From assembly GCA_018340375.1 (NCBI GenBank), contig JAFFJZ010000004.1, positions 20,806,001 to 20,870,000 on the forward strand: a stretch of 64,000 nt of DNA, read 5' to 3'. Position numbers and translations under genes: made by a program. How positions within the stretch are numbered: position 1 is the first letter of the stretch; each line of letters begins with the position of its first letter. Source of the DNA: Gonatopus flavifemur (lineage: Eukaryota; Arthropoda; Insecta; Hymenoptera; Dryinidae). The notes under the pieces are model-generated. The model worked only from the letters and a program-made list of their open reading frames with translations, had not been told where the DNA came from and made no database searches. This document shows, piece after piece, positions 1 to 12,215 of the stretch.

Positions 1-781
1 TTATTTATTCTGTTCTGCAGGGGGATGAAATGTTACTTCGTTTGAAAATAGCCAAACATACACGGTTGTAAAATAAGAGTTCATAAATTCGTGTTTGATT
101 TCACAAGGAACCGTGTGGTATATCGTGTGGTATCGTTTAATCCACCCCTCTTGTGATTCTTGCAACAGTTTCTATTGTACTCGTTTGAACTTGAACAAGA
201 AAAGAGGAATTAACGTAGAGGCAAACTAGAGGTATGTTATGTTATTTCATGTTCTACATTCATTCTGTTTATTTTGTATTCAAAAAAATGTATTCAAGTG
301 ATGAGCAATTTAGATATCAGCGCCATAGAATTCTTACACAGTCGCGTGAGTATTTAGGAAGAATTGGGGGAAGAGAATGCGGTTGTTATCGTGATGAGAT
401 ACGGAGTTGGAAAGTTTTATTCTAAAATGCTTAGAAATGGACTTATTACAATTCTTCCGTGTTGCGCTCTTTCGCTCCTCGGGAAGATCTAGGAATAATT
501 TTGTTGGAAAGTTCTACCCGAGTAGGAACATTTTTTCACTTATATATAATATTTATATAATTATATATACATTATATATGATTTCAATTCTAGCTGTTAA
601 GCTGCTGTGACGTTGTTATTCATTGACTTACTGTCTCTGAATCTACAAAATTACTACAAACAAAGATTTGATAGAGATCCTTATGAATTATAAGAAGCGA
701 TGTGAATATCATATTTTCTAATTAGAAACTACATTAGGAAATTCCTGTTGAAACTGAAAAATGGGGTGACATTAATCGATT
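1..781. other. Gene-free AT-rich stretch
   Basis: No convincing coding region, RNA gene or repeat boundary was found. Short open frames at 234-610 have no recognisable domain. Positions 535-585 are a TATA/ATATA-rich low-complexity patch. Confidence 0.5.
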
Positions 782-1308
782 CCCTGGTTGAAAAATCCTA
801 TGGGATTCGATAGGAGACCGATTCAAAATTAATTGGAATGAATAGGGTCAATCGAAAAGCCTCGAGTACCGATTCAAAATGAATGGGACTGAATTGGAAT
901 TTGTTATCTATGGGATTGAATCGAGGATTTACTCGTTGAAAAATATGTGTTTTATTGGAATTAATAGCACTTGACGCGATCTATCGGTTTTTATAAGAAA
1001 TATCTAGATGGATCTTCGATATTTTTTTCATCTCATGAGGCTAACGGTTTTCTTCGGAAGTTTCTTGAACCTCGATCTATTGGAACTGAAGGGGAAATTT
1101 TTGAAATTGAATTGGTAATGGATTTATATGGGGAATATCCAATTCGATTCTAGAATGTATGGATTTTATTCATTAATGGGTTTCAGTTGGATCATTTCAA
1201 CATTTGAATTTATTCGAAATAATAGGAATGTTTACATATTTAAATATTCGATTGGTTTGTATGATGAATGCTAATACTTGTTTTCTGGGAACAAGATTGC
1301 ATAGGGAT

Positions 1309-3170
1309 CCCTGCTAAAAATGACGGAATGAAACGGAAAGAATTTAGATGCGAAACATTGCAATTCGAGTGGGATTTGAGACGGAAATAAAAATTGTACG
1401 AAACTTTCCATATCTTCGGAGAAGGAATGCAACTGGATCAGCGAAAATGAAATGAACGCGTTTTCATGAGGACTTGCAATTTTTCATCGAATCCTTTGGT
1501 TTTGTCCGAAATGGTAGGTTTGAAGTAATTACCGTTTTGATCAGCATATACGACGACCTGACTGATTGCGTCTCAAGTTGGATTTGCGGAAAGAAAGTTA
1601 TTGCGTTCGAATTCGTGTCAACGGATCGAGTGATTGAACAACAGTTTTCAGTTTGCATCCGGAAACGCTGAATAGAGAAGTGATGTTTTTCTTCCGTAAT
1701 TACGGTATGTACGTTTCATTCCGTTTCTTGTTGGAATTGCGGAAGTGACTTTATTGCGTCTAAGTCCGGTCCGACACCCCACTCAATTGAGAAAATCTTG
1801 TCGTTTACATCTGCGAACACGGACATGAAAAATGATGGTTTTGTTCAGTAATTGATACATGAGGAATCAGTTCCGCTTCGAGTTGGATTTGCGGAAAGAA
1901 AGTTATTGTGTTTGAATCCGGGTCGAAGGATCGAATGACTGAACAACAGTTTTCAGTTTGCATCCGGAAATGCTGAATGAAGAAGTGATGTTTTTCATCC
2001 GTAATTAAAGTAGGTACGTTTCATTACGTTTTTTCTTGGAATTGCGGAAGTGAATTTATTGCGTTTAAAATCCGGTCTGACACTCCACCCTGCTGAAAAT
2101 AACGGGAAGAAACGGAAAGAATTTAGATGCGAATCTTTACGATTCATCCCGCAGGACAGAAGTAAGATTTTGTGACGTAAGTAAAATGTGGACGAAACTT
2201 TCCGTATCGTCGGAGGAGTGCGACTGGAACAGCGGAAGCAAAATGAATCCGTTCTGAGCTGGAATTGCAATTTTTACCAAATCCTTTGAGTTTGTCCGGA
2301 ATGACGGGTATAAGATATTACCGCTTCGATCAGCATAAACGACGACCAAATTGATGCCGTTCCAAGTTGGATCTGCGGAGAGAAATTTATTGCGTTCCAA
2401 TCTGCTTCGACGAGCCGGATGATGGAATAACAATTCCCAGTTTGCATCCGGAAATGCTAAATAAAACAATGGTGTTTCCATTCCGTCATTAACGCATAGA
2501 CATTTTATTCCGTTTAAAGTTGAATTTACGGATATGATTTTATTTCGTTGAAATCCGGCTTGCCAAGCCAGCTGATGAGGCGTAAGCCGTCATTTACGTA
2601 TGTCAAAGCGGACATAAGAAATGGTGGTTTTGTTGAGTAATCAACACATGCCAAATGGGTTCCGTTTCAAGTTGGATTTGCGAAGAGAAGTTGATTACGT
2701 TTCAATCCGCGCCAACAAACCGCATGGTCGAATGACAGTTCCCAGTTTGCATCCGCAAATGTTGAACAAAATAATGGTGTTCTGATTCCTTAATTACCGC
2801 ACAGGCATTTCTTCCGTTTTAGGGTGAATTTACGGATGGGAGTTCATTGCGTTAAAATCCGGCTCGATAAACCAAGTGATTGAGCGACAGTCGTCGTTCG
2901 TATCTGCATAAGCGGATATGAAAAATTATGGTTTTGTTGAGTGATTAACACATGGGGAATTGGTTCCGTTTTAGTTGGATTTTCGGAAAAAAATTTATTC
3001 TTTTCTAATCCACTTTGACGGATTGAAGAATTGAACGAAAGTTCCCAGTTTGCACCCGGAGAAGCAAAACAAACAAATGTTGTTTGTGCTCAGTAATTAC
3101 TTCATGCACATTTTATTCAGTTCTAGATTGGATTCACGAATATAATTTCATTGCGTCAAAATCCAGTCTG
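1309..3170. repeat. About 305-bp tandem repeat with higher-order arrangement
   Basis: The marker GTTTGCATCCGG (or a close variant) recurs at 1651, 1956, 2440, 2745 and 3048, giving spacings of 305, 484, 305 and 303 bp. The 484-bp gap holds an extra block starting CCCTGCTGAAAATAACGG near 2090. That block also begins the array at 1309 (CCCTGCTAAAAATGACGG). The arrangement is therefore a roughly 300-bp monomer plus a 180-260-bp header repeated about every 780 bp. Monomers are clearly diverged from one another. Short open frames inside are incidental. Confidence 0.75.
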
Positions 3171-3394
3171 ACAAGCCGGGTGATCTCATACAGCAGTCGG
3201 AGAATTCTTTTTCAAGAACATGAATAGAATTGGTTATGAATTTTCGAATTCATGAAATCATAAAGAGGTCCAGGAGAGTTCACTTCTTGGTATATTAACT
3301 AACTCGAATACTGAAAGAACTGTTTCAGTATCCTCAAGAGTTCGTCGAATATTCCCGTGTATATCCCATTGTAAATTTCCAGTTGGTTCTCAAG

Positions 3395-4045
3395 GGAAAT
3401 TTTCCATGCGAATTCGGGACTGGATTTATTTCGCATGTAATCACGTGACATGGGTTACTCCTATGAATATATCACATAGGTTACCTATGAAGGAATATTG
3501 CACGGGTTACCCATATGAGAATTCCAAACACAACAAAAACTCACATGAACTTGAGACAATGAACATTTCCATTATTGTTTTGCATTCACGTAAGTTTTTG
3601 TCCCGTTTGGTATCCTCGCAGCGGTAACCCGTGCAATATTTCCCCATGAGTTACCCATGTGATATATTTGCATGAGTGACCCATGAGACATTTGCACGAA
3701 TAACCCATGTGATTCACCATGATGAATGAGCAAGGTACATTGGGGTGTCAAATGAATGATTGACGTATTCGAACTCAATCAATATGAATGTGATCTACAA
3801 TTGAAAGTCGATATGTATTTCTGTTTCAAGTTCAATTAATTGTTTAAAATTTTAGAGTGATCTATTTCTCAATATTTTCGCACATTAACCCATGTGAAGA
3901 CGCATGTAACCCACTTGATTCCCATGCAAAGACCCACGTCATCCCATTGATCCGCATGTGAAGACCCATGTGACCCACTTCATTCCCATGCGAAGAACCA
4001 TGCGACCCACTCAATTCCCATACAAAGATCCATGCGAACTAATTG
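3395..4045. repeat. CCCATGTGA-word repeat block
   Basis: Many imperfect copies of CCCATGTGA and its complement TCACATGGG occur in both orientations. They are dense at 3440-3510 and 3625-3720 and again at 3890-4030. The copies are not in a fixed-period array. The word is nearly self-complementary, so the block can fold extensively. Confidence 0.65.
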
Positions 4046-4059
4046 GGAATTTACAGTAG

Positions 4060-5160
4060 GGTATTCTGATAAAAATGGAAGAATATTCAAATACCGTGTA
4101 TTCGAAAATCCGGATGAAACCGATATGATTTCATGATTGTAAATCCAGACAGATAGCATTCAAATTTTCATCTGCATCTACGGATGAAAACTGAAAGACT
4201 TCCCACCTTTATTCATTCGAATATCCGGATGAAATCTGTAGGATTTCATGGTTGGAAACCCAGATCAATACCATGAAAATTTTTGTCCGCAAGTGCAGAT
4301 GAAAACAGAAAGACTTTCCACCTTAATTCATCCGGTTGAAACCGATATGATCCCATGATTGTAAATCCGGAGAGATACCATGGGATCCGCATATGCGGAT
4401 GGAAACAAAAAGACTTTCAAACTCCATTTATCCGGTAAATCCAAATGAAATCGATATGATTTGATGACTGTAAGTCCAGGTCAATATCATTAAAATTCTC
4501 TTTCGCGTATGCGGATGAAAACGGAAAAACACTCCAACGTACACATGTACTTTCTTAAGGTGATTATCCGCGAAGTCGCGCAATAGCTCATTCGGTTAGG
4601 TCTTAGGCTTCAGACGGTAGGCCGGTAGAAATGTAAGTTCGAACCCTGTAGGTAGGACATGATTTTCTCTCAATTTACATGAGTGGACAAGGTTCCTCAA
4701 CGATTTTTGAACAAAGATATGCGAATAAAGATCCTTGTACAGGGTAATTGCTTCCAGTACAATACTGGGATTCCCCAATGAATTTTTTTTGTACACTGTA
4801 GTTCATCCGAAAATTCGGACAAAGTCGACAAAATTCAATGATTGGAGATCATTTCCAGTCGACAACAGAAAGGATTTTCATTTCATTTCGTTCGACAATA
4901 CGGATGGAAATCGGTACAATATTAAATTGAGAATTTCGTATCAATACCATCAAAATTCTAATCCGCGTATGCGGATGGAAACGGAAAGGCTTCCCCATTC
5001 ACTTCATCCGGCAATACGTTTGAAATGGGTAATATTTTATGCTCAGAAATCCGTATCCACACCATCGAAGTTTATGTCCGCATTTCCAGTTCCAAACGGG
5101 AAAATAAATTCTCATTCCGTTTTCTTCCGTATTTTACGGGATTGGCTTCCAACGTTATTG
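4060..5160. repeat. About 120-bp tandem repeat interrupted by a SINE
   Basis: The motif GAAACCGATATGATTTCATG recurs in diverged form near 4111, 4233, 4345 and 4447. It is linked to downstream words GCGGATGAAAACGGAAAG and ATCCGG. The array resumes after the SINE at about 4800-5160. The period is roughly 105-125 bp. Confidence 0.65.
4550..4791 (+). mobile_element. tRNA-derived SINE
   Basis: A tRNA-like head carries an A-box-like TAGCTCATTCGGTTAGG and a B-box GTTCGAACCC about 45 bp later. An unrelated body follows, then a T-run at 4783-4790. The flanks carry a near-perfect duplication, TACACATGTA at 4540-4549 and TACACTGTA at 4792-4800, inside an otherwise continuous 120-bp array. It is not a functional tRNA, because the acceptor arm does not pair. 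Confidence 0.6.
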
Positions 5161-5371
5161 TAAGAATATACTCAAGCCGATTAGAAGAATTCTAATCGGA
5201 ACCAATGGTACATTCCCGATGCAGAAACTCAGTTCATTCCAATAGGATGGTTTCTATCAGATTGCTAATAAAAAAAAAACTGATTTAATCCAGGGCAAAA
5301 AAATTTGTATTGGTACCAATGGGAAATTTCCGATGCAGGAACTCAATTTATTCCAGATTTTTTCACCAGGG

Positions 5372-8364
5372 TTCTCATTGAAATTCATCATCCATTGATT
5401 GGAGATCAATGAGATTCTTCAATCAGAGTGTGAACATTCAATTAATTCATCGACTTATCAATCAATCATTATAAGCACTCCAATTCCAGAATCTATGAAA
5501 TCGTATGTGTTAATTATTGTAATTCGTTGGATTTCATCGCAGCTATAATAACTCATTTCAAACGTATCTCTTTTACCTCTGGTGGAATGAATAAATGATT
5601 AAAACCGTTGTCGTCCCGTTGCGAAACAGAATGTTGAACTTACACAAGATATTTCGAGGCGAACTAAAAGGAGAATTCTCATTCCCGCACACGGTGCGGT
5701 GACGGTTTTAATAATTTATTTATCCTATGAAAGAAAGAAAACCTTATTCACAATAATTCCCTTCGCCAAGAATGGTATACATTATTAGTTGGTTCGTAAC
5801 GACGCGACAAATCCGTAAAATCTTTAAAAATGTATACCAGAATTAGCGAGTTCGGTATTTGTTTTTTCTTCTCTTCATTACGAGTAGGTAATTGACCGTT
5901 CAGGATTATATAAGAGTTAACATCCTTTTTGAGTTCCATTAATACATTTCAATATATCGTGCCGATGTATTCATGGGGGATTTTGAAGCTTCGGATCGAC
6001 AGCTGACGATTGACTGCTGACAGCTAACACTAAATATGCCGCGGTTTTCCTTCTCTTTCATCAATTTCATAAAATCCTGTCGTAAATCCACGTTACAACC
6101 CCATTGGCGATATTAAATTTCTATCGTAAATTGAACGATAAAACTCAAGAAATTTACGATTCAGAAACCACGTTCCATCGGGAATTTTCAACACACGGCG
6201 ATAGCTTATTACTCTTTCACGCAAAAATCCTACAAACAAAAAAGAAGCGAGCAGCATACGTCGTAGACATAAAGAGAGCCATATTTATCTGAAATCGTCG
6301 CCGCGAGAGATTAACAGAAATTTATAGAAAGGTATATACGGTGTATATGAATAAAATGAATATTATTGTTGTAATACAAGACTGGCAAGTAAATCATAAT
6401 AAGACAGGATTCCGTTTCTCTCACACAAAATAACAGTACTGTGAGAAACTAGACGACAACAATAATATATTTTGAAATATACTCATCCACTTTACCACCA
6501 CTTTTCCATAAATTCAGATTTTATTATTAAAACTTCGCTATCACGTTCGCTATTTCTTGGAATGAAGATTTGTGAAATGAGCGCGAGTGCATGAAAGAGA
6601 ATAAAAACAACAATATTTTTATTATCTTCTTTATGATCTGGACGAACGAAATTCTTGAAAGATTCTTTTATCGTTGGAAGAAAGAATTCAGACTTTTTCT
6701 TTTCATGTCTCACTCTCGTTTCGATGTGAATACCAACGATCTCTCACCGTTGGACACATTAATCGACGAGATTTATCAAGCTTTTTTTCTGTATTTTGAA
6801 AGTTTGATTAGTTATTATCTCGGGAAAAAATGTAACATATTTGCGTGTTATCCGGATCATATCTTTGTTGGGAATACATTCGGAGGTTCCGAGGGATTGA
6901 TAAATTGAATTTCTGTAGTGCTTGGAATACGAGAACGAGTAAAGCCCTTCGCGCAACAGCTCCCATATAATATAAATTCTTACAAAATCATGCAAAGTAA
7001 CTGGCGGTGCGAGGTCGATCGAATAGTACGTCCATCTTCTCCTTGACGAGGAATACATTTGTCAAAAAGCACGCGGACACTTTTTCTCACCCATTGTATA
7101 TTTTATGATAAGCAGCAAAGTCTCGGGTCAAGATGGATGAGCAAGTCGAAAAGGTACTCAAGAGGGCACTCTACCTTTGAAACGAGAAAAAAGAATCTGT
7201 TCTTACGAGTTTTATGAAAATTGCTTATCGTTAAAAGATCTATTTCGAATATTTTCACAAAGAAAGACGCTGATATTTTCGATTACTAGCAAAAACACCC
7301 TGGAGATGAAATGAATCTGTAACATGAATTATTCAACATTCCCTTTTTCCAAAACTTTGTAAACTCGCATATGCTTCTTGCGAATTATACTTTTTACGTT
7401 TCGAAAATAATATACTTTTGTATTAAATTCAAGGATGATCTCAATTCCCTACAGCCCTCCTTTGGTTCTTTACTGTGAAGTATCCGTGGCATTCTCTCCC
7501 TCGCCTTCCTTTTTCCTTCACAAAGGGTTCTTCGTATTCACCTTCGAGAGGTCCATTTCGTTGCTTGGGAATCAACAAACGTTGTTCAATATGGTACTAC
7601 GTAGCGTCAACGCTATTCAAAGAATTTTTCTCGAAAAAAAAAGACAAACATTATTCAAAACGAGGATGGAATCATACGAGGTAGTACTGTGTACCTTTGT
7701 GTCAAAGAATCAAATTTCAATATCAAAACCCGAGCACTCTATGTACCGTCTAGGTATGTTTCGAAAAAAGCCATCGGAATAATGTTCAGTGAAAGTCCAC
7801 GCTCCGGTGGAGAGATATGGAAATGATGAACTCGAAAATTCATTAAATTTCTATGAAATTTTCCATCAATTGTCGCATGAAAAGGGCTTCCCGTTCAAAT
7901 TTTACACATCACCGAGTGTCTGTGACAAGGGAGAGTAAGTGAAGCATAACGCATCTTTTTCTCTTCTCCAGTTTTATACGTACAGTCATGAAGGGCAAAC
8001 AGGGCATGAAACAACTCGCGAACAGCGTGTGTGGCATGAGTACGTAGGTACGTACTTTTCATATAGCAAATGTCATTGGTTGAGAAATGTCTTGGCACAT
8101 TTGTAATGTATAACCCGACCGACGGTTCCAGTGAAAAATGGGACGGGAGAAAGTCATTCCATTTTTCACTGAGCGAATCACGTTTTGTACCGGTTGCTTA
8201 CGGAGGTGATACATTGTTTGTGCTATTTCATCTTCTTTTTTCTATATTGACTTATTTCTCTGTGGAGTATCGAGGAGAGAGAATATTGATTGGTTAATTG
8301 AAGCCTGCTCTAAGAATATGGATAATAAAAAACAGTTTTTTAGCTAATCAGCTCATTCTTTTTA
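5372..8364. other. Gene-free unique sequence
   Basis: No recognisable gene, transposon end or repeat array was found. Open frames up to 115 codons (7435-7782) show no family resemblance and overlap one another in several frames, so they are probably chance frames. The stretch may be intergenic or intronic host DNA. Confidence 0.5.
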
Positions 8365-8546
8365 CTGCCATTGTGGAAATAATTCTCTGAAAAACTCTTT
8401 AAAAGTCTTCAGAGCTCTGAATAAGACTTTCTGAAAGTCTATCCCTAACTCTGTAAAACTCTTGGAAAGTCTTATTTTCCCTGAAATTTCGGGCTTCCCG
8501 CAAGAGTTAATAAGACTTATTCAGAGTTTTACAGGAAAACAATATA

Positions 8547-9856
8547 CCTTCTGATCAAAAAGTACCCGGAATTCTCTATTCAAACAAACCGCGCTTGAGA
8601 TATTGTCGGAATCTATTGTTCTCCATGTTATACCATCTGTTATTTAGCGCTCAAATGTCTGTTTGCGCCTCATTCGTGAGAAGTTAGTGCGTGTTGCCTT
8701 GTAAACGAGTCAGGGTTTGTTGTGTTCTGCGAATTTCGCAATGTCGAATTTGGTTGGGCAAAGAATTTGTCTAAAATTTTATGTTTTTAACAAAATTTCA
8801 TGCGCGGAAGCGTTGAAGATGTTAACAGAAACCTACGGGGACTCGACGATGTCGAAAACACAAGCGTACGAGTGGTACAAAGAGTTTAAAGCAGGTCGTA
8901 TCGTGGTTGATGATTTGCCTCGTTTCGGTCGTTCATCCACCAGTATCACTGACGAAAATATTGATAAAATTAAAGAAATCGTGCTCGCAAATCGTCGGGT
9001 GAGCATCAAGGAGATAGCATCCGATCTTGGTGTCTCGTTCGGATCGGTGCAGAACGTTATGCACAATATTTTGGCCATGAGACGAGTTGAAGCACGGCTT
9101 GTACCGAGAGTGTTGAATTTGTTGCAGAAACAGCATCGCATCGATGTTGCTAAAGAAATGCTTTCTTTGGGCCGAAAGTTATCGAAGGCATCATTATCGG
9201 TGACGAAACATGGGTCTATGAATATGACATCGAAACTAACCAACGATCATCGGAATGGCGCTTTTCAGACGAGTCAAAACCTAAAAAACCGCGACAGAGT
9301 CGATCTAAAATCAAGGTTTTGTTGACTGTTTTCTTTGATTGCCGTGGTGTGCTCCACTCCGAATTTCTCCCACCAGGTCAGACAGTGAACAAGGAATATT
9401 ACGTGAGCGTATTGAAGCGTTTGAGGGAAAACATTCATCGCAAGAGACCAGAATTGTGGAGAGATAACTCGTGGTTTCTTCATCACGATAACGCACCGGC
9501 ACACACATCTCATCTTGTACGCGATTATTTGACTAAAAACAATGTTCATACCGTTCCTCAAGCTCCGTATTCACCTGATATGGCTCCTTGTGATTTTTTC
9601 CTATTCCCACGACTCAAGTTACCACTTTGCGGAAAGCGTTTTGAGACGATTGAGGCAATAATGTACAATTCGCATGAGGAACTGAAGGCGATTCCGGAAT
9701 CAGCCTATGCAAAATGTTTTGAAGATTGGAAGAAGCGTTGGAATATGTGTATTGCTTGCAATGGAGATTACTTTGAAGGAAATAAAGTGAATATCGATGA
9801 ATAATCGAACCGTTTTCGTTTCATTAAGAAATTCCGGGTACTTCTTGATCAGAAGG
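8547..9856 (+). mobile_element. mariner transposon, 1310 bp, complete ends
   Basis: The terminal inverted repeats read CCTTCTGATCAAAAAGTACC (left) and, inverted, CCTTCTGATCAAGAAGTACC (right). Similarity continues into CCGGAATT. The element is flanked by TA at 8545-8546 and 9857-9858, the duplication expected of Tc1/mariner. The length is typical for mariner. It encodes one transposase broken by a single frameshift. Confidence 0.95.
8741..9804 (+). pseudogene. mariner transposase (D,D34D), one frameshift
   Basis: The start is placed at ATG 8741 (MSNLVGQRICLKF). The N-terminal half has the two helix-turn-helix DNA-binding regions of mariner, and the WYKEFKAGR motif is visible. The reading frame shifts at about 9165-9172. 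After that the catalytic half runs open to the stop at 9804. All three catalytic aspartates are present: GDETWVYEYD (codon at 9202), WFLHHDNAPAHTS and SPDMAPCDFFLF, with 34 residues between the last two. One small indel therefore separates it from an open frame. The upstream methionine at 8717 is less like mariner. Confidence 0.93.
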
Positions 9857-9937
9857 TAAGATATATCTTTACTCACATGGAGTATGTTTCTATCGGACGT
9901 GAAATAGAAGCCAGTCAGTATCCAAACAGAATTATAC

Positions 9938-10560
9938 ACAGTGGAAACAGCAGGAATGGTGAATTTTCATAATCTGAATTTATTGTAGAATTCAATGAAT
10001 TAGTCGGTGGAAACACCTAAAACCTTAATTTATTCAAACTTTTTTACATTGAACTTAAACTTCGTATTGGTGGAAACGCACTATACTATTCAAAGTCTGG
10101 TGGAAACTAAGGACCTATTCATCTCAGGAGGAAAATAAAATAACGGCAGGAATGTCAACTTGATGATTCCAATCGAAGTTATTGTATAAATTCCACACAT
10201 GACTATTTATTGTTTTTGACTTTGTAATATGGAAGATATGTATTCAATGAATAATCGTGGATTTGATGACCAGATTTTAATAGCAATTATTCAGTTAATC
10301 TCCAGTAGAAGAAACATGTTTTTTATGATGCAACAAAGGGGACGTAGCAATAAATTATTGAGTATTACATCAGTGTGTGGAAATATATAAATTTCTAGTC
10401 GTTATTTTAATTTTAGATGTTTCCACTGGCTATTAACTTCCAACCCCATCAAAATATAGGATTGAGAAACTCGTGGTTAGAGGTGTTTCCATCGTGGTGA
10501 ATTCCACTTTCAATCTCTCTTCCCTCTCATTTTGAATCCGATGGAAACAGCAATGAATCC
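9938..10560. repeat. GGTGGAAAC-word block
   Basis: CAGTGGAAACAGCAGGAATG at the left and GATGGAAACAGCAATGAATC at the right frame a non-coding stretch. It contains further GTGGAAAC and GTTTCCAC copies in both orientations (near 10013, 10071, 10099, 10421 and 10486). It is probably a degenerate MITE, but its boundaries are not resolved. Confidence 0.45.
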
Positions 10561-10644
10561 CACTTCAGCTCCGTTTGAAATCCAGTGAGACTGCAGGCAT
10601 GCATGAATTGATGACCTGTACAAATAATTTCGATGTTTTGTTTA

Positions 10645-10881
10645 CTCTGGTTAAAAAAATCCATTGCCTCTCGCCAAATCTGATTGATTCTCATTGAATC
10701 TCGGACAATGTTCTGATTGAATCTCATCCAGCTATTTTTCGATGAGATTTGGTCAGAAGAATGAGTTCTTTCAATATGAATCTGATTGAATCTCGCCAAA
10801 TCTCATGGAATCTGGGACAATGTTCTGACCAAATCTCATGAAATTTCATCCCTCAGATTCAATGGATTCTTTTAACCAGGG
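10645..10881. mobile_element. MITE, CCCTGGTTAAAAGAATCCAT family, copy 1
   Basis: The ends CTCTGGTTAAAAAAATCCAT and, inverted, CCCTGGTTAAAAGAATCCAT are flanked by TA on both sides (10643-10644 and 10882-10883). The interior repeats the word CCAAATCTCA/TGAGATTTGG with GACAATGTTCTGA between. Length is 237 bp, against 236 bp for the copy at 28801-29036. Confidence 0.88.
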
Positions 10882-11455
10882 TAAACTTCAATTTTTCTTC
10901 AAGTTTATACTCTGTTCCAGAAAAATATTCTGGATAAAATATTCCCTTATAATAATCATCGAATTTGTTATTTGAGCATTCCTTACAAATTTAACTATTA
11001 TTACTTTATGAGTCATCTTTCTTGCTTATTTTTTTCTGTAAAACTCTGAATGAGTCTTATTAACTCTTAATAAGTTCTGCGGGAAGTCCGAAATTTTCGG
11101 GAAAAGAAGACTTTTCAAGAGTTTTATAGAGTTACCAAGACTTGTTCATGCTTTTCTTGATATAGGGATATTGGGACTTCCAGGAAGTCTTATTCAGAGT
11201 TCTGAAGACTTTTAAAGAGTTCTTCAGAGAATTAGTTCTACAAGGGTGGTGATGCATCAATCGGGAAAACTCACCAGTAACTGGTGAGGGATGTAACGCT
11301 CATATTACGTTTATTAGTAACCCACAAAACATTTTGCGGGCAAATCACGAGCGAATCACAGGACATTGGAGCTCCTAAATCGCGTGCAAAGTCAGATACA
11401 AGTACGTCGCTTTCTGTTGCGTGAATAGCGAGTAAATTTGCGCGCAAATGACATA

Positions 11456-12215
11456 CTGGTAAGAAAATCTCTCTGAATCTCTCTGAATTTCTCTGAATCT
11501 CTCTGGATTACTCTGAATCTTTCTAAATTCATCTGAATATTTCTAAAAAATTCCACGCACAATTTTTCCTAATTCATCTTCTTCTGGAAGTCTCTTAAAC
11601 TTCCAGAACGCCTCTGAAATGCAGGACCAAGAATTGTACTGAATTCATTCCTCTCTGAATTTCCAGACCTCTCCCGGATCTCTCTAAGTTCCTCTGAATC
11701 TCTCTGAATTTTTCTGAAAAATCCCACACACAATTTTTTCTAATTCACCTGTCTCTGTGAGTCTCTGACACTCCATAAATACCTCTGGAATCCTGAACCG
11801 AAAAGTTAGCTGAATTAATTCCTCCGAATTTCTCTGAATTCCTCTGAATCTCTCTGAATTACTCCGAATCTTTCTAAATTCCTCTGAATATTTTTGAAAA
11901 GTTCTACGCACAATCTTTCTGAATTCATCTATCTCTGAAAGCGTCTGGCACTCCTTGAACGCCTCTGAAATGCAGGGCCAAGAATTTTACTGAATTTGTT
12001 CCTCTCTGAATTTCCTAGAATTTCCCTGCATCTCTCTGAGTTCCTCTGGAGTTTTCTGAATCCTTCTGAAAAATGCGAAGCACAATTTCTCTCAATCCAC
12101 TAGTCTCTGAAATCCTCTGAACCACGCTGAATTGCTCTGAATTTCTCTGATTCTTTCTGAATCTCTCTGAAACGTGAAATTTTCAGAGAGATTCAGAGAG
12201 ATTTTTTTACCAGGG
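11456..12215. mobile_element. MITE built of CTCTGAAT words with an internal about 175-bp tandem repeat
   Basis: The left end is CTGGTAAGAAAATCTCTCTG and the right end, inverted, is CCCTGGTAAAAAAATCTCTC, each next to TA. The interior is dozens of CTCTGAATNTCT variants. A larger period shows from CACAATTTTTCCTAATTCAT-like segments near 11551, 11735, 11906 and 12073. The long open frame on the minus strand at 11684-11911 is a product of this repeat. Confidence 0.75.

Larger units (their letters stand above)
782..5371. mobile_element. Composite word-repeat element with CCCTGGT ends
   Basis: The left end reads CCCTGGTTGAAAAATCC and the right end, inverted, reads CCCTGGTGAAAAAATC. Both sides are flanked by TT, a possible 2-bp target duplication. 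There is no coding capacity. The interior is a mosaic of three tandem or word-repeat blocks (1309-3170, 3395-4045, 4060-5160), and a SINE sits in the last block. The ends match the CCCTGG-type MITEs elsewhere in the window, but at 4.6 kb this is far larger. It could instead be several abutting elements whose outer ends match by family resemblance. Confidence 0.45.
8365..11248. mobile_element. Foldback element with about 190-bp inverted arms, hosting mariner and a MITE
   Basis: The left arm (about 8365-8533) and right arm (about 11035-11248) are inverted copies. Shared words include TAATTCTCTGAA, AACTCTTTAAAAGTCTTCAG and TTTCGGNCTTCCCGCA, ending in CAGAGTTTTACAG. Between the arms lie a complete mariner (8547-9856), a GGTGGAAAC-word block and a 237-bp MITE. 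With these removed the core is short and non-coding. No clear target duplication was found at the outer edge, so exact ends are uncertain. Confidence 0.6.

Noticed and set aside
4735..5163. 142-codon open frame
   Set aside because: Lies across a SINE and a 120-bp tandem repeat; the frame is a product of the repeat.
7435..7782. 115-codon open frame on the plus strand
   Set aside because: No recognisable motif, overlapped by another frame, and starts at a non-distinctive position. Length is not unusual for non-coding DNA of this composition.
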